Assembly (NCBI GenBank): GCA_021156245.1
Contig: JAJNBO010000162.1
Span: 1 to 6,315 of the forward strand
Origin: Ramlibacter sp.
GTDB taxonomy: Bacteria; Pseudomonadota; Gammaproteobacteria; Burkholderiales; Burkholderiaceae_C
Direction: 5' to 3'
DNA length: 6,315 bases
Made by a program: the position numbers and the translations under genes. Positions 1 through 5,434 of this stretch are shown here, piece after piece; the stretch's first letter is position 1; each line of letters opens with the position of its first letter. The notes beneath the pieces are model-generated. The model saw nothing but the letters and a program-made list of their open reading frames with translations, was not told the origin of the DNA and ran no database searches.

Positions 1-153
1 GTCGACTACATCCACTTCAATCCCGGGAAGCACGGGTGGGTGCTGCGAGCGCGAGACTGGCCGTATTCGAGCTTGCACCGGTACACGCGGGAGGGAAAGT
101 TGCCGCTGGATTGGGGGATCAGTGCGGCGATCACGGGTCAGTTCGGCGATTGA
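1..153 (+). CDS. REP-associated tyrosine transposase (RAYT), C-terminal fragment
   Basis: The open frame enters from the left edge in frame 1 and stops at TGA 151-153, leaving the last 50 residues. The fragment carries the C-terminal pattern of RAYT/IS200-like Y1 transposases: YIHFNPGKHGWV, then RDWPYSSLHRY, then a LPLDWG tail. Family members are single-copy, chromosomally fixed relatives of IS200/IS605 transposases that bind and nick REP palindromes with one catalytic tyrosine. The HUH motif and that tyrosine lie outside the window, so activity cannot be judged. By hand count 95 of 153 bases are G or C (about 62%), lower than the neighbouring kinase gene (88 of 120 at 601-720), which would fit a gene of mobile origin. 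It converges on the kinase gene 57 bases away. A REP-type inverted doublet sits about 3.3 kb downstream. The family call is fairly sure; whether the full gene is intact is unknown. Confidence 0.85.
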   Translation, partial: VDYIHFNPGKHGWVLRARDWPYSSLHRYTREGKLPLDWGISAAITGQFGD

Positions 154-210
154 ACGCCACCGGGGTGCGGGCTTCGCCGCTCACCGCCGGCCTACGAGGC
201 AAGTCTCCGT
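154..210. other. Short convergent gap with a weak hairpin
   Basis: These 57 bases separate the stop codons of the transposase and the kinase. Bases 164-185 can fold as GGTG-CGG, loop GCTTCG, CCG-CACC, with a two-base bulge, and could act as a weak bidirectional terminator. No T-run follows on either strand, so this is only a possibility. I see no palindrome here that matches the REP doublet at 3456-3532. Confidence 0.25.
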
Positions 211-1134
211 TCACGACGTCGCCATCGCCCGCCGCACCGCCTCCGCGCGAGGAATCGGATCCACCGCTCCATAGCCTTCGGTCGACAACGCCGCGGCGAC
301 GGCGGCGTAGCGGCCAGCTTGCTCGAGGTCGTCGCCCGCCACCCAGCGCGCGAGGAAGGCGCCGCCGAAGGTGTCGCCCGCGCCGGTCGCGTCCACCGGC
401 TTGCAGGCATGCGGCGCCAGGCGAATGCGGCGCTCTCCATCCGCCAGCAAGGCGCCCTGCGCGCCCAGCTTCAAAGCCACCGTCTTCGCGCCGAGGCGCA
501 GGCAGAAGTCCACCAGCGCATCCGGATCGTCGAGGCCGCTGATGGCGCTGATGTCCTCCAGGCTGGGCAGGCAGATGTCCGACTGCCGGATCAAGTCGCG
601 CATCACCGCGCGGGCCCGTGCGATCGGCCACAGCTTCAGGCGCAGGTTGGTGTCGAAGGACACGCGCACGCCCGCGGCCCGCGCCGCGTCCACGGCTGCG
701 AAGCAGGTGTCGCATGCGGTGTCGGAGATCGCGGCGGAAATGCCGGACAGGTGCAGCACCCTGGCCTGGCGGATGCGCTCCAGCGGCAGGTCGGCCGGAC
801 GCATGCGGCTGGCCGCGGAGCCCTGGCGGAAGAAGCTGAAATGATGGCCCTGGTCGTCGTGCGTGACGAAGTACACGGCGGTGAAGCCGCGCGGATCCGT
901 CCGCACGCCGTCGTGGTCGACGTTCTCGCGCGACCAGAGCTCGCGCAGCATGCGGCCGTAGACGTCATCCCCCACCGCCGACAGGTAGCCCACGCGCGCA
1001 CCCTGCCGGGCCGCGGCGATCGCGGCATTCGACGTGTCCCCGCCGAAGCCCTGCAGGTAGGTGCGACCGCCGGCCGCCCCTGCCTGGTTGAACTCCACCA
1101 TGGGCTCGCCGAGGGCGAGGATGTCGCTCGTCAC
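211..1134 (-). CDS. kdgK: PfkB-family sugar kinase, probably 2-keto-3-deoxygluconate kinase
   Basis: This 307-residue protein has the length and layout of the ribokinase/PfkB fold. The N-terminal glycine signature is GGDTSNAA (31-38) followed by VGDDVYG (54-60). The C-terminal signature is DATGAGDTFGG (248-258), where D254 is the expected catalytic base and the GAGD turn forms the anion hole. The segment FFRQGSAAS (101-109) and FDTNLRLKLW (160-169) resemble the substrate-contact regions of KDG kinases, which phosphorylate 2-keto-3-deoxygluconate with ATP to KDPG in the Entner-Doudoroff route. This points to KdgK over fructokinase or ribokinase, though substrate cannot be proved by eye. The start is GTG at 1134, chosen because the first beta strand (DILALGEPMVEF) begins right after it; no good Shine-Dalgarno is visible. 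It lies 7 bases after the SDR stop, so the two are probably co-transcribed and perhaps translationally coupled. The enzyme should be cytosolic. Confidence 0.85.
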   Translation of the reverse strand: MTSDILALGEPMVEFNQAGAAGGRTYLQGFGGDTSNAAIAAARQGARVGYLSAVGDDVYGRMLRELWSRENVDHDGVRTDPRGFTAVYFVTHDDQGHHFSFFRQGSAASRMRPADLPLERIRQARVLHLSGISAAISDTACDTCFAAVDAARAAGVRVSFDTNLRLKLWPIARARAVMRDLIRQSDICLPSLEDISAISGLDDPDALVDFCLRLGAKTVALKLGAQGALLADGERRIRLAPHACKPVDATGAGDTFGGAFLARWVAGDDLEQAGRYAAVAAALSTEGYGAVDPIPRAEAVRRAMATS

Positions 1135-1141
1135 GCGGGGC

Positions 1142-1939
1142 TCAGTAGGTGCCCGGGTAAGCGCCGCCGTCGAGCAGCAGGTTCTGGCCGGTGAGATAGC
1201 TGGCCTGCTGGCTGCACAGGAAAGCGCACGCCGTGCCGAATTCGTCCGGCGTGCCCAGCCGCTTCGCCGGGATCGTGTTCAGGCGCGCCTGCCGCACTTC
1301 CTCGATCGTCTTGCCGGTCTTCTTGGCCGAGCCTTCCATGGTCGCCTTGATGCGGTCGGTGTCGAACGAGCCTGGCAGCAGGTTGTTGATGGTGACGTTG
1401 GCCGAGGCAAGCTTGCTGGTGCGCGCCACGCCGGCGACGAAGCCGGTCAATCCGCTACGGGCGCCGTTGGACAGGCCGAGGATGTCGATCGGCGCCTTGA
1501 CCGAGCTGGACGTGATGTTCACGATGCGGCCGAAGCCCCGCGCCACCATGCCGTCGACCGTCGCCTTGATCAGCTCGATGGGGGTGAGCATGTTGGCGTC
1601 CACGGCCTTGATCCAGGCTTCACGGTCCCAGTCGCGGAAATCGCCCGGCGGCGGCCCGCCCGCATTGGTCACCACGATGTCGAAGTCCTTGCGGAAGGCG
1701 AACACCTTCGCGCGGCCTTCCGGGGTGGTGATGTCGACGGCGATCGGCTCGACCTGCGTGCCCTTCGGCACCTCGGGATCCGCGCGCAGCCGCTCGGCGG
1801 CTGCCTGCAGCGCCTCGGCCGTCCGTGCCACGATCACCACGTGCGCACCTTCGCGTGCCAGCGCCTGCGCGCAGCCGAAGCCCAGTCCCTTGCTGGCCCC
1901 GCAGACCAGCGCCCATTTGCCCGTAATGCCCAAGTTCAT
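1142..1939 (-). CDS. Atypical SDR-family oxidoreductase lacking the YxxxK motif
   Basis: The 265-residue protein has a Rossmann fold of classical SDR length. The cofactor loop is GASKGLG (14-20), the NAG motif is TNAGGPPPG (91-99), N116 and S144 match two members of the Asn-Ser-Tyr-Lys tetrad, and the C-terminus has the usual LTGQNLLLDGG (249-259). Where YxxxK should stand, the sequence reads SNGAR (157-161), so the catalytic tyrosine is serine and the lysine is arginine. A described SDR subgroup resembling beta-ketoacyl-ACP reductase (cd05344, as I recall) is known to deviate from the catalytic tetrad, and the NAGGPPPG segment fits that group. It may therefore be a normal member of an unusual subfamily and not a decayed gene: the frame is intact and the rest is well conserved. 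Many relatives are labelled 3-oxoacyl-ACP reductase, which may be wrong. It is first in the unit with the kinase. Start ATG 1939 is set by the GKWALVCGAS strand; no clear ribosome site precedes it. Confidence 0.88.
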   Translation of the reverse strand: MNLGITGKWALVCGASKGLGFGCAQALAREGAHVVIVARTAEALQAAAERLRADPEVPKGTQVEPIAVDITTPEGRAKVFAFRKDFDIVVTNAGGPPPGDFRDWDREAWIKAVDANMLTPIELIKATVDGMVARGFGRIVNITSSSVKAPIDILGLSNGARSGLTGFVAGVARTSKLASANVTINNLLPGSFDTDRIKATMEGSAKKTGKTIEEVRQARLNTIPAKRLGTPDEFGTACAFLCSQQASYLTGQNLLLDGGAYPGTY

Positions 1940-1944
1940 ACAAT
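1917..1944 (+). promoter_or_regulatory. Candidate sigma70 promoter for the SH3/M48 unit
   Basis: TTGCCC (1917-1922, four of six to consensus) is followed after 16 bases by TACAAT (1939-1944, five of six). Transcription would begin near 1951 and give a leader of about 22 bases before ATG 1973. The -10 box overlaps the SDR start codon (1937-1939) and would contain the alternative ATG at 1943, which argues for the 1973 start. The match is by eye only. Confidence 0.4.
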
Positions 1945-1972
1945 GCCCGCGTTCGAATGGAATGAGCCACGC

Positions 1973-2551
1973 ATGATACGCACCGCCTTACTCCACGCCC
2001 TCTGCGTGGTTGCCCTTGCCGGTGGGCTGCTGCCGGCCGCCTCGGCGCAGGAAGCGGCCATGACGCGCCGCGCCACCGACTTGAAGGACGCGCCCGGCGA
2101 CAAGGGCAAGAGCATCGCCGCGCTGCCCGCGCAGGCGCCCGTCACCCGCACCAACGAGCGGCAAGGGCCCTGGGTGCAGGTCCGCACCGGCGCCGGCGCC
2201 ACCGGCTGGGTGCACCTGTTCGACATCGGCCCGGCCAGCGCGCCGGCCGAAGGCGGCAGCACCGCGGGCAACGCCTTGCGCGGCGTCACCAGCCTGTTCA
2301 GCTCGAATCGGCAGACGCAAACGGGCAGCACGGCCGGCATCCGCGGACTGGACGCGCAGGACCTGGCCAATGCACAGCCCAACCCGGGCGCCGTGACCCA
2401 GATGGAAGGCTTGCGCCAGAGCGAAGCGGACGCGCAGTCGTTCGCCCGCAGCGCCGCCTTGCGCACTGCCACCGTCGAGGCCCTGCCCGCACCGGCGCGC
2501 AACGCCGCAGCGCCTGCCGGCAATCCTGGCCAGCAACAGGTGGCGCCATGA
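1973..2551 (+). CDS. Secreted SH3-like (SH3b) domain protein
   Basis: The 192-residue product begins with a signal peptide: a basic MIR start, a hydrophobic core to about residue 21, and a likely signal peptidase I site after ASA (23-25). Residues about 31-85 form a bacterial SH3-like domain, seen in LKDAPGDKGKSIAALP and then GPWVQVRTGAGATGWVHLFDI (65-85), the pattern of small beta-barrels that bind peptidoglycan or peptides in the periplasm. The remainder, 90-192, is low-complexity and rich in Ala, Pro and Gln, apart from a better-ordered stretch around RGLDAQDLANAQPNP (124-138). A weak Shine-Dalgarno-like GGAATGAG lies at 1959-1966. The open frame runs far upstream to 1061, but that part is antisense to the SDR and is not coding. 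Its stop overlaps the next start as ATGA (2548-2551), implying coupled synthesis with the protease. The specific role is unknown; a partner or adaptor of the protease is an inference from context. Confidence 0.8.
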   Translation: MIRTALLHALCVVALAGGLLPAASAQEAAMTRRATDLKDAPGDKGKSIAALPAQAPVTRTNERQGPWVQVRTGAGATGWVHLFDIGPASAPAEGGSTAGNALRGVTSLFSSNRQTQTGSTAGIRGLDAQDLANAQPNPGAVTQMEGLRQSEADAQSFARSAALRTATVEALPAPARNAAAPAGNPGQQQVAP

Positions 2552-3447
2552 AGGCGCCTGCATTCCTGCTGCAAGCCGCGGCCTGCGCCGCCTGCATCGC
2601 GTTCGCCGCGCCCGCGCACGCGCAGTTCGGCAACATCCTGCGGCAGCTGCCCGGCAACATCGGCATCCCCGGCACGACACCGTCCGCGCCCGCCGCGGCC
2701 AATGGCGGCGACCTGTTCCAGCTGCTGCAGCAATCGGTGGAGTCGATCGACGAACCGAAGGAGATCGAGATCGGCCGGCAGCTCGCCGCCGTGCTGCTGG
2801 GCAGCAAGCCCCTGCAGGCGGACGCCGCCCTGCAACGCTACGTGAACCGGCTGGGGCGCTGGATCTCGCTGCAGTCCGCGCGGCCGCAGCTGCCGTGGAC
2901 CTTCGGCGTGCTGGACGATCCCGGCTTCAACGCCTTCGCCGCGCCGGGCGGCTACATCTTCGTCACCAAGGGCCTGGTGGACCGGGTCGACGAAGCCGAA
3001 CTCGCCGGCATCCTGGCCCACGAGATCACGCACGTGACCGAGAAGCACCACCTGCGCGCGCTGGCCGCCAAGGCGCGCTCCGGGCTGGCGACGCAATTGA
3101 TCGCATCGCAGCTGCGCAACAACGTGGGCGGCGCGATCTCCTCGCAGATGCTCGCGCTGGGCAAGAACCTGTACTCCAGCGGTCTGGACCAGTCGGACGA
3201 GTTCGAATCGGACCGGCAGGGCGTGGCGCTCGCGGCGCGCGCGGGCTTCGATCCTTATGGCTTGCCGGCCGTGTTGCAGCAGCTGCGCACCGCGACGCCG
3301 GACAATCCGCTGTTCTCGCTGACGCTCAGCACGCACCCGCCGGCGCAGGCGCGGCTGGAGCAGCTGGAAGGGGCGATGGGGAATCGGCTGGATGCGTACA
3401 GCGGCAAGCCGTCGGTGGCGATTTCGCAGCGGCTGCGGATGCGATAG
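2548..3447 (+). CDS. Periplasmic M48-family zinc metalloprotease
   Basis: This 299-residue protein has a signal peptide with probable cleavage after AHA (23-25), then an M48 peptidase domain from about 70 to 275. The zinc motif is HEITH (158-162) with H158 and H162 as ligands and E159 as catalytic base. The third ligand is probably E218 in EFESD (218-222). The upstream strand FNAFAAPGGYIFVTKGLV (127-143) and the STHPPAQARLEQL block (261-273) are also typical of the family. It has no C-terminal TPR repeats, so it is shorter than BepA (YfgC), and no N-terminal lipobox, unlike LoiP. M48 envelope proteases degrade misfolded outer-membrane or periplasmic proteins; that role is inferred here. Its start codon overlaps the stop of the SH3-domain gene, so it is probably translated by reinitiation and made in step with that protein. 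All catalytic residues are present. Family call is secure, substrate unknown. Confidence 0.93.
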   Translation: MKAPAFLLQAAACAACIAFAAPAHAQFGNILRQLPGNIGIPGTTPSAPAAANGGDLFQLLQQSVESIDEPKEIEIGRQLAAVLLGSKPLQADAALQRYVNRLGRWISLQSARPQLPWTFGVLDDPGFNAFAAPGGYIFVTKGLVDRVDEAELAGILAHEITHVTEKHHLRALAAKARSGLATQLIASQLRNNVGGAISSQMLALGKNLYSSGLDQSDEFESDRQGVALAARAGFDPYGLPAVLQQLRTATPDNPLFSLTLSTHPPAQARLEQLEGAMGNRLDAYSGKPSVAISQRLRMR

Positions 3448-3455
3448 CTTTCGTC

Positions 3456-3532
3456 ATTCCCGCGCAGGCGGGAATCCAGGGCGCTCCATGCACCCGGACG
3501 CGGGAGCCCTGGATCCCCGCCTTTGCGGGGAT
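3456..3532. repeat. REP/BIME-like inverted doublet of palindromes
   Basis: Two hairpins face each other in the gap between convergent genes. The left one, 3456-3475, is ATTCCCGC, loop GCAG, GCGGGAAT; the right one, 3513-3532, is ATCCCCGC, loop CTTT, GCGGGGAT. Between them CCAGGGC (3476-3482) pairs with GCCCTGG (3506-3512), and TCC (3485-3487) with GGA (3503-3505), so the whole could fold as a cloverleaf. The left unit fits ATTCCC-N8-GGGAAT, the pattern of the neisserial dRS3 repeat, and similar GTCATTCCCGC palindromes are scattered through many beta- and gammaproteobacterial genomes. It ends 5 bases before the reductase stop codon and may also protect 3' ends or stop transcription of both convergent units, though no T-run follows. 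It is the only copy I see in the window. Confidence 0.85.
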
Positions 3533-3537
3533 GATGG

Positions 3538-4545
3538 CTAAACCGCCTGCATCCGCACCCGTGCCTGCCCCGCCTCCATGTTCTTCGCCAGCAGCTTCAT
3601 CAGCGCATAGACCGTATCGATGTGCGGCGTCGGCGTCTGCGTCAGCCGCGCGAGCTCCGCCACCGACCCAACCAGCGCATCGATCTCCGGTGCGCGGCCC
3701 GCCTCGATGTCCTGCAGCATCGACGTCTTGTGGTGCCCCACCCGCTCGGCGCCCGCGATGCGCTTGTCCAGCGGCACGCGGAAGCGCACGCCCAGCTTCT
3801 CGGCGACCTGCTGCGCCTCCTGCATCATGCTGGCGGCCAGGCCGCGCGACAGCGGGTACTGGCAGATGTCCACCAGCGTGGCGTGCGCCAGGCCGCTGAT
3901 CGGGTTGAACGTGAGGTTGCCCCACAGCTTGAGCCAGATCTCCGAACGGATGTCTTCCAGCACCGGCGCCTTGAAGCCGGCGCGGGTGAAGCAGTCGGCG
4001 ACACGCGTGACGCGGTCCGTGATGCGGCCGTCCAGTTCGCCCAGCGGAAAGCGGTCGCCTTCGATGTGCCGCACCACGCCGGGCTCGACCAGTTCGGAGG
4101 CGGGATACACCACGCAGCCGATCACGCGGTCCGGCGGGATGCAATGCGCAAGCTGCCCGTCGGTGTCGACACTGCGCACCGGGCTGCCTTCCAGCGGCCC
4201 GCCCGTCTTGTGGAAATACCAGAACGGGATGCCGTTCTGCATCGTCACCACGACGGTGTCGGACCCGAACAGCCGCGGCAACGCGCCCGCCACTGCGGCC
4301 ACCTGGTGCGCCTTGGTGGCGAGGATCACCAGGTCCTGCGGTCCGGCCTGCGCGTAGTCGTCCGTCGCACGCACGCTGGCGGCGACCTGCTCGCTGCCGT
4401 CGTTCATCTGCAGGCGCATGCCGTGCTGGCGGATGGCGTCCAGGTTGGCGCCGCGCACGATGAAGGTCACGTCCTCGCCGGACAGCGCGAGCTTCACACC
4501 GACGTAGCCGCCGATGGCGCCCGCGCCGATGATCGCGATCTTCAT
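3538..4545 (-). CDS. Ketopantoate-reductase-family (PanE/ApbA-like) dehydrogenase
   Basis: The 335-residue protein starts with the dinucleotide-binding motif GAGAIGGYVG (7-16); R31 in FIVRG suits NADPH. Expected catalytic residues are present: N104 in MQNG, K206 in WLKLWGN with N210 and N214, and E287 in the APEID block of the C-terminal helical domain. In PanE these reduce 2-dehydropantoate to pantoate for coenzyme A synthesis. Compared with E. coli PanE (303 residues) there are about 20 extra residues after the MQNG motif (roughly 107-136, including FWYFHKTGG), next to the active site. This and the partnership with an FAH-family enzyme suggest a paralogue acting on another 2-oxo acid, not the housekeeping PanE. 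The start ATG 4545 overlaps the upstream stop as ATGA and immediately precedes the Rossmann strand; the longer open frame up to 4875 lies in a different frame over the FAH gene and is not used. Family call is secure, substrate is open. Confidence 0.88.
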   Translation of the reverse strand: MKIAIIGAGAIGGYVGVKLALSGEDVTFIVRGANLDAIRQHGMRLQMNDGSEQVAASVRATDDYAQAGPQDLVILATKAHQVAAVAGALPRLFGSDTVVVTMQNGIPFWYFHKTGGPLEGSPVRSVDTDGQLAHCIPPDRVIGCVVYPASELVEPGVVRHIEGDRFPLGELDGRITDRVTRVADCFTRAGFKAPVLEDIRSEIWLKLWGNLTFNPISGLAHATLVDICQYPLSRGLAASMMQEAQQVAEKLGVRFRVPLDKRIAGAERVGHHKTSMLQDIEAGRAPEIDALVGSVAELARLTQTPTPHIDTVYALMKLLAKNMEAGQARVRMQAV

Positions 4546-5342
4546 GCGGCCTCCTCCACCAGCTCGCCCTGGTGCTCGAAGCGGTTGACGAGGCGGCCCA
4601 CGCCGGGGATCTCCACTTCCACCGTGCTGCCCGGCTTCATCGACCCCACGCCCACCGACGTGCCGCACAGGATGATGTCGCCCGGCAGCAGGCTCATGTC
4701 CTGCGAGATCATGCTCACCAGTTGCGCGACGCCGAAGCGCATGTCGCTCACCGGATAGTCCTGCCGCACTTCGCCGTTCAGGACGGTGCGGACCCTGAGC
4801 GTGGCGGCGTCGAGCCCGGTGGCCACCGTCGGCCCGAACGGGCAGAAGGTGTCGAAGCTCTTGGCGCGCACCCACTGCGCGAACGACGCATCGCGGTTGA
4901 GGATGTCCGCGACGGTGACGTCATTGGCGCAGGTGAAGCCGAACACGTGGCGCATCGCATCCGCTTCGGTCACGCGCTTGCATGCCCTGCCGATCACGAT
5001 GCCCAGCTCGCCTTCGAACACCACCTTGGCGCTGCCACCGGGATGGAGGATGGTGCCACCCGGCTCGAGGTACGAGTTGGGCGTCTTCACCAGGTACAGC
5101 GGCTCGGCGGGAGCGGAGAGCCCGAGCTTGTCGCCGAGCGCGCGGAAGTTGTTCCACAGCGCGATCACCTTGGTCGGCTGCACGGGCAGCCGCAGCTGCA
5201 CGTCGGCAAGGGCTATGGTGCGGTCGCCGCGCTGCGGGTACTCGAACATGTTGCCGTGCCACAGGCGGACGCGGTCGCCCTCCAGCGTGCCGAAGCGGAC
5301 GCTGCCGTCGCGCTCGGCGAAGCGGACCCAGTGATGCTGCAT
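4542..5342 (-). CDS. Fumarylacetoacetate hydrolase (FAH) family protein
   Basis: The 266-residue protein has the FAH fold's metal-binding triad: E110 and E112 in VFEGELG and D141 in CANDVTV. K161 in RAKSFDTFCPFGP, the segment LLPGDIILCGT (218-228) and VEVEIPGVGRLVN (241-253) are also typical. The family uses Mg2+ or Mn2+ to hydrolyse C-C bonds or decarboxylate/tautomerise 2-oxo and 1,3-dicarbonyl acids, as in FAH, HpaG/HpcE and FAHD1. Two departures stand out. The lid helix reads NNFRALGDKLG (64-74), with no His or Glu where FAHD1 has its His/Glu pair, and the usual GTPxG loop is GTSVG (228-232). The start at 5342 is supported by AAGGAG six bases upstream; the in-frame extension to 5420 lacks such a site and runs through an AT-rich promoter-like region. 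Its TGA overlaps the reductase ATG. The exact reaction cannot be assigned. Confidence 0.88.
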   Translation of the reverse strand: MQHHWVRFAERDGSVRFGTLEGDRVRLWHGNMFEYPQRGDRTIALADVQLRLPVQPTKVIALWNNFRALGDKLGLSAPAEPLYLVKTPNSYLEPGGTILHPGGSAKVVFEGELGIVIGRACKRVTEADAMRHVFGFTCANDVTVADILNRDASFAQWVRAKSFDTFCPFGPTVATGLDAATLRVRTVLNGEVRQDYPVSDMRFGVAQLVSMISQDMSLLPGDIILCGTSVGVGSMKPGSTVEVEIPGVGRLVNRFEHQGELVEEAA

Positions 5343-5348
5343 CGGGAT

Positions 5349-5354
5349 CTCCTT
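5349..5354 (-). promoter_or_regulatory. Shine-Dalgarno site of the FAH gene
   Basis: On the minus strand AAGGAG stands six bases before ATG 5342. It is the clearest ribosome site in the window and fixes the start, excluding the upstream in-frame ATG codons near 5420. Confidence 0.8.
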
Positions 5355-5383
5355 GTTGGAGTCCAATCTAGGCGCTGGGAGGG

Positions 5384-5412
5384 ATAAAGGATAGTTAAAG
5401 CTTTTGATGCAA
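5384..5412 (-). promoter_or_regulatory. AT-rich promoter region of the FAH/reductase unit
   Basis: Bases 5381-5420 hold only 14 G or C in 40 by hand count, against about 70% in the genes around. A weak minus-strand pair is TTGCAT (5412-5407) and CTTTAT (5389-5384) with 17 bases between, each three of six to sigma70 consensus. Such poor boxes suggest a promoter needing an activator. The exact boxes are uncertain; the location is more reliable than the motif. Confidence 0.3.
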
Positions 5413-5433
5413 ACCATCAATGGGCGTTGATGG
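5404..5433. promoter_or_regulatory. Operator-like cluster of three TTGATG half-sites
   Basis: Plus-strand TTGATG (5404-5409), CATCAA (5415-5420) and TTGATG (5427-5432) alternate in orientation with spacers of five and six bases. They form two overlapping dyads immediately upstream of the AT-rich promoter region of the FAH gene. That arrangement suits a dimeric regulator, for instance of the GntR or LysR type, but no regulator gene is in the window and the family is a guess. Confidence 0.4.
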
Positions 5434-5434
5434 T
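5413..5434 (-). terminator. Inverted repeat at the transporter stop codon, possible weak terminator
   Basis: ACCATCAA (5413-5420) and TTGATGGT (5427-5434) are a perfect 8-base inverted repeat with a 6-base loop, overlapping the first base of the transporter's stop codon. In its transcript the stem would be followed by only a short TT-containing stretch, so termination would be weak. The same bases form part of the half-site cluster, and an operator is at least as likely. Confidence 0.25.

Noticed and set aside
1061..1972. Long open frame on the + strand leading into the SH3-domain gene
   Set aside because: It is antisense to the SDR and the start of the kinase gene. Its product is His/Arg/Gly-rich without domain features, and the signal peptide begins at 1973. 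Stop-free antisense frames are expected at this G+C content.
1936..3336. 466-codon open frame on the - strand under the SH3 and protease genes
   Set aside because: The composition is Arg/Ala/Gln-rich with no recognisable domain, and it is antisense to genes with signal peptides and a complete zinc-protease motif.
3448..3540. CRISPR repeat or small RNA gene in the convergent gap
   Set aside because: There are only two facing palindromes with no regular spacers. The structure is that of a REP doublet.
4546..4875. N-terminal extension of the reductase frame
   Set aside because: It overlaps the FAH gene in another frame. The Rossmann strand MKIAIIGAGAIGG begins exactly at ATG 4545 with an ATGA overlap.
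5343..5420. 26-residue extension of the FAH protein
   Set aside because: A good Shine-Dalgarno precedes ATG 5342, and the extension covers AT-rich, promoter-like sequence without family similarity.
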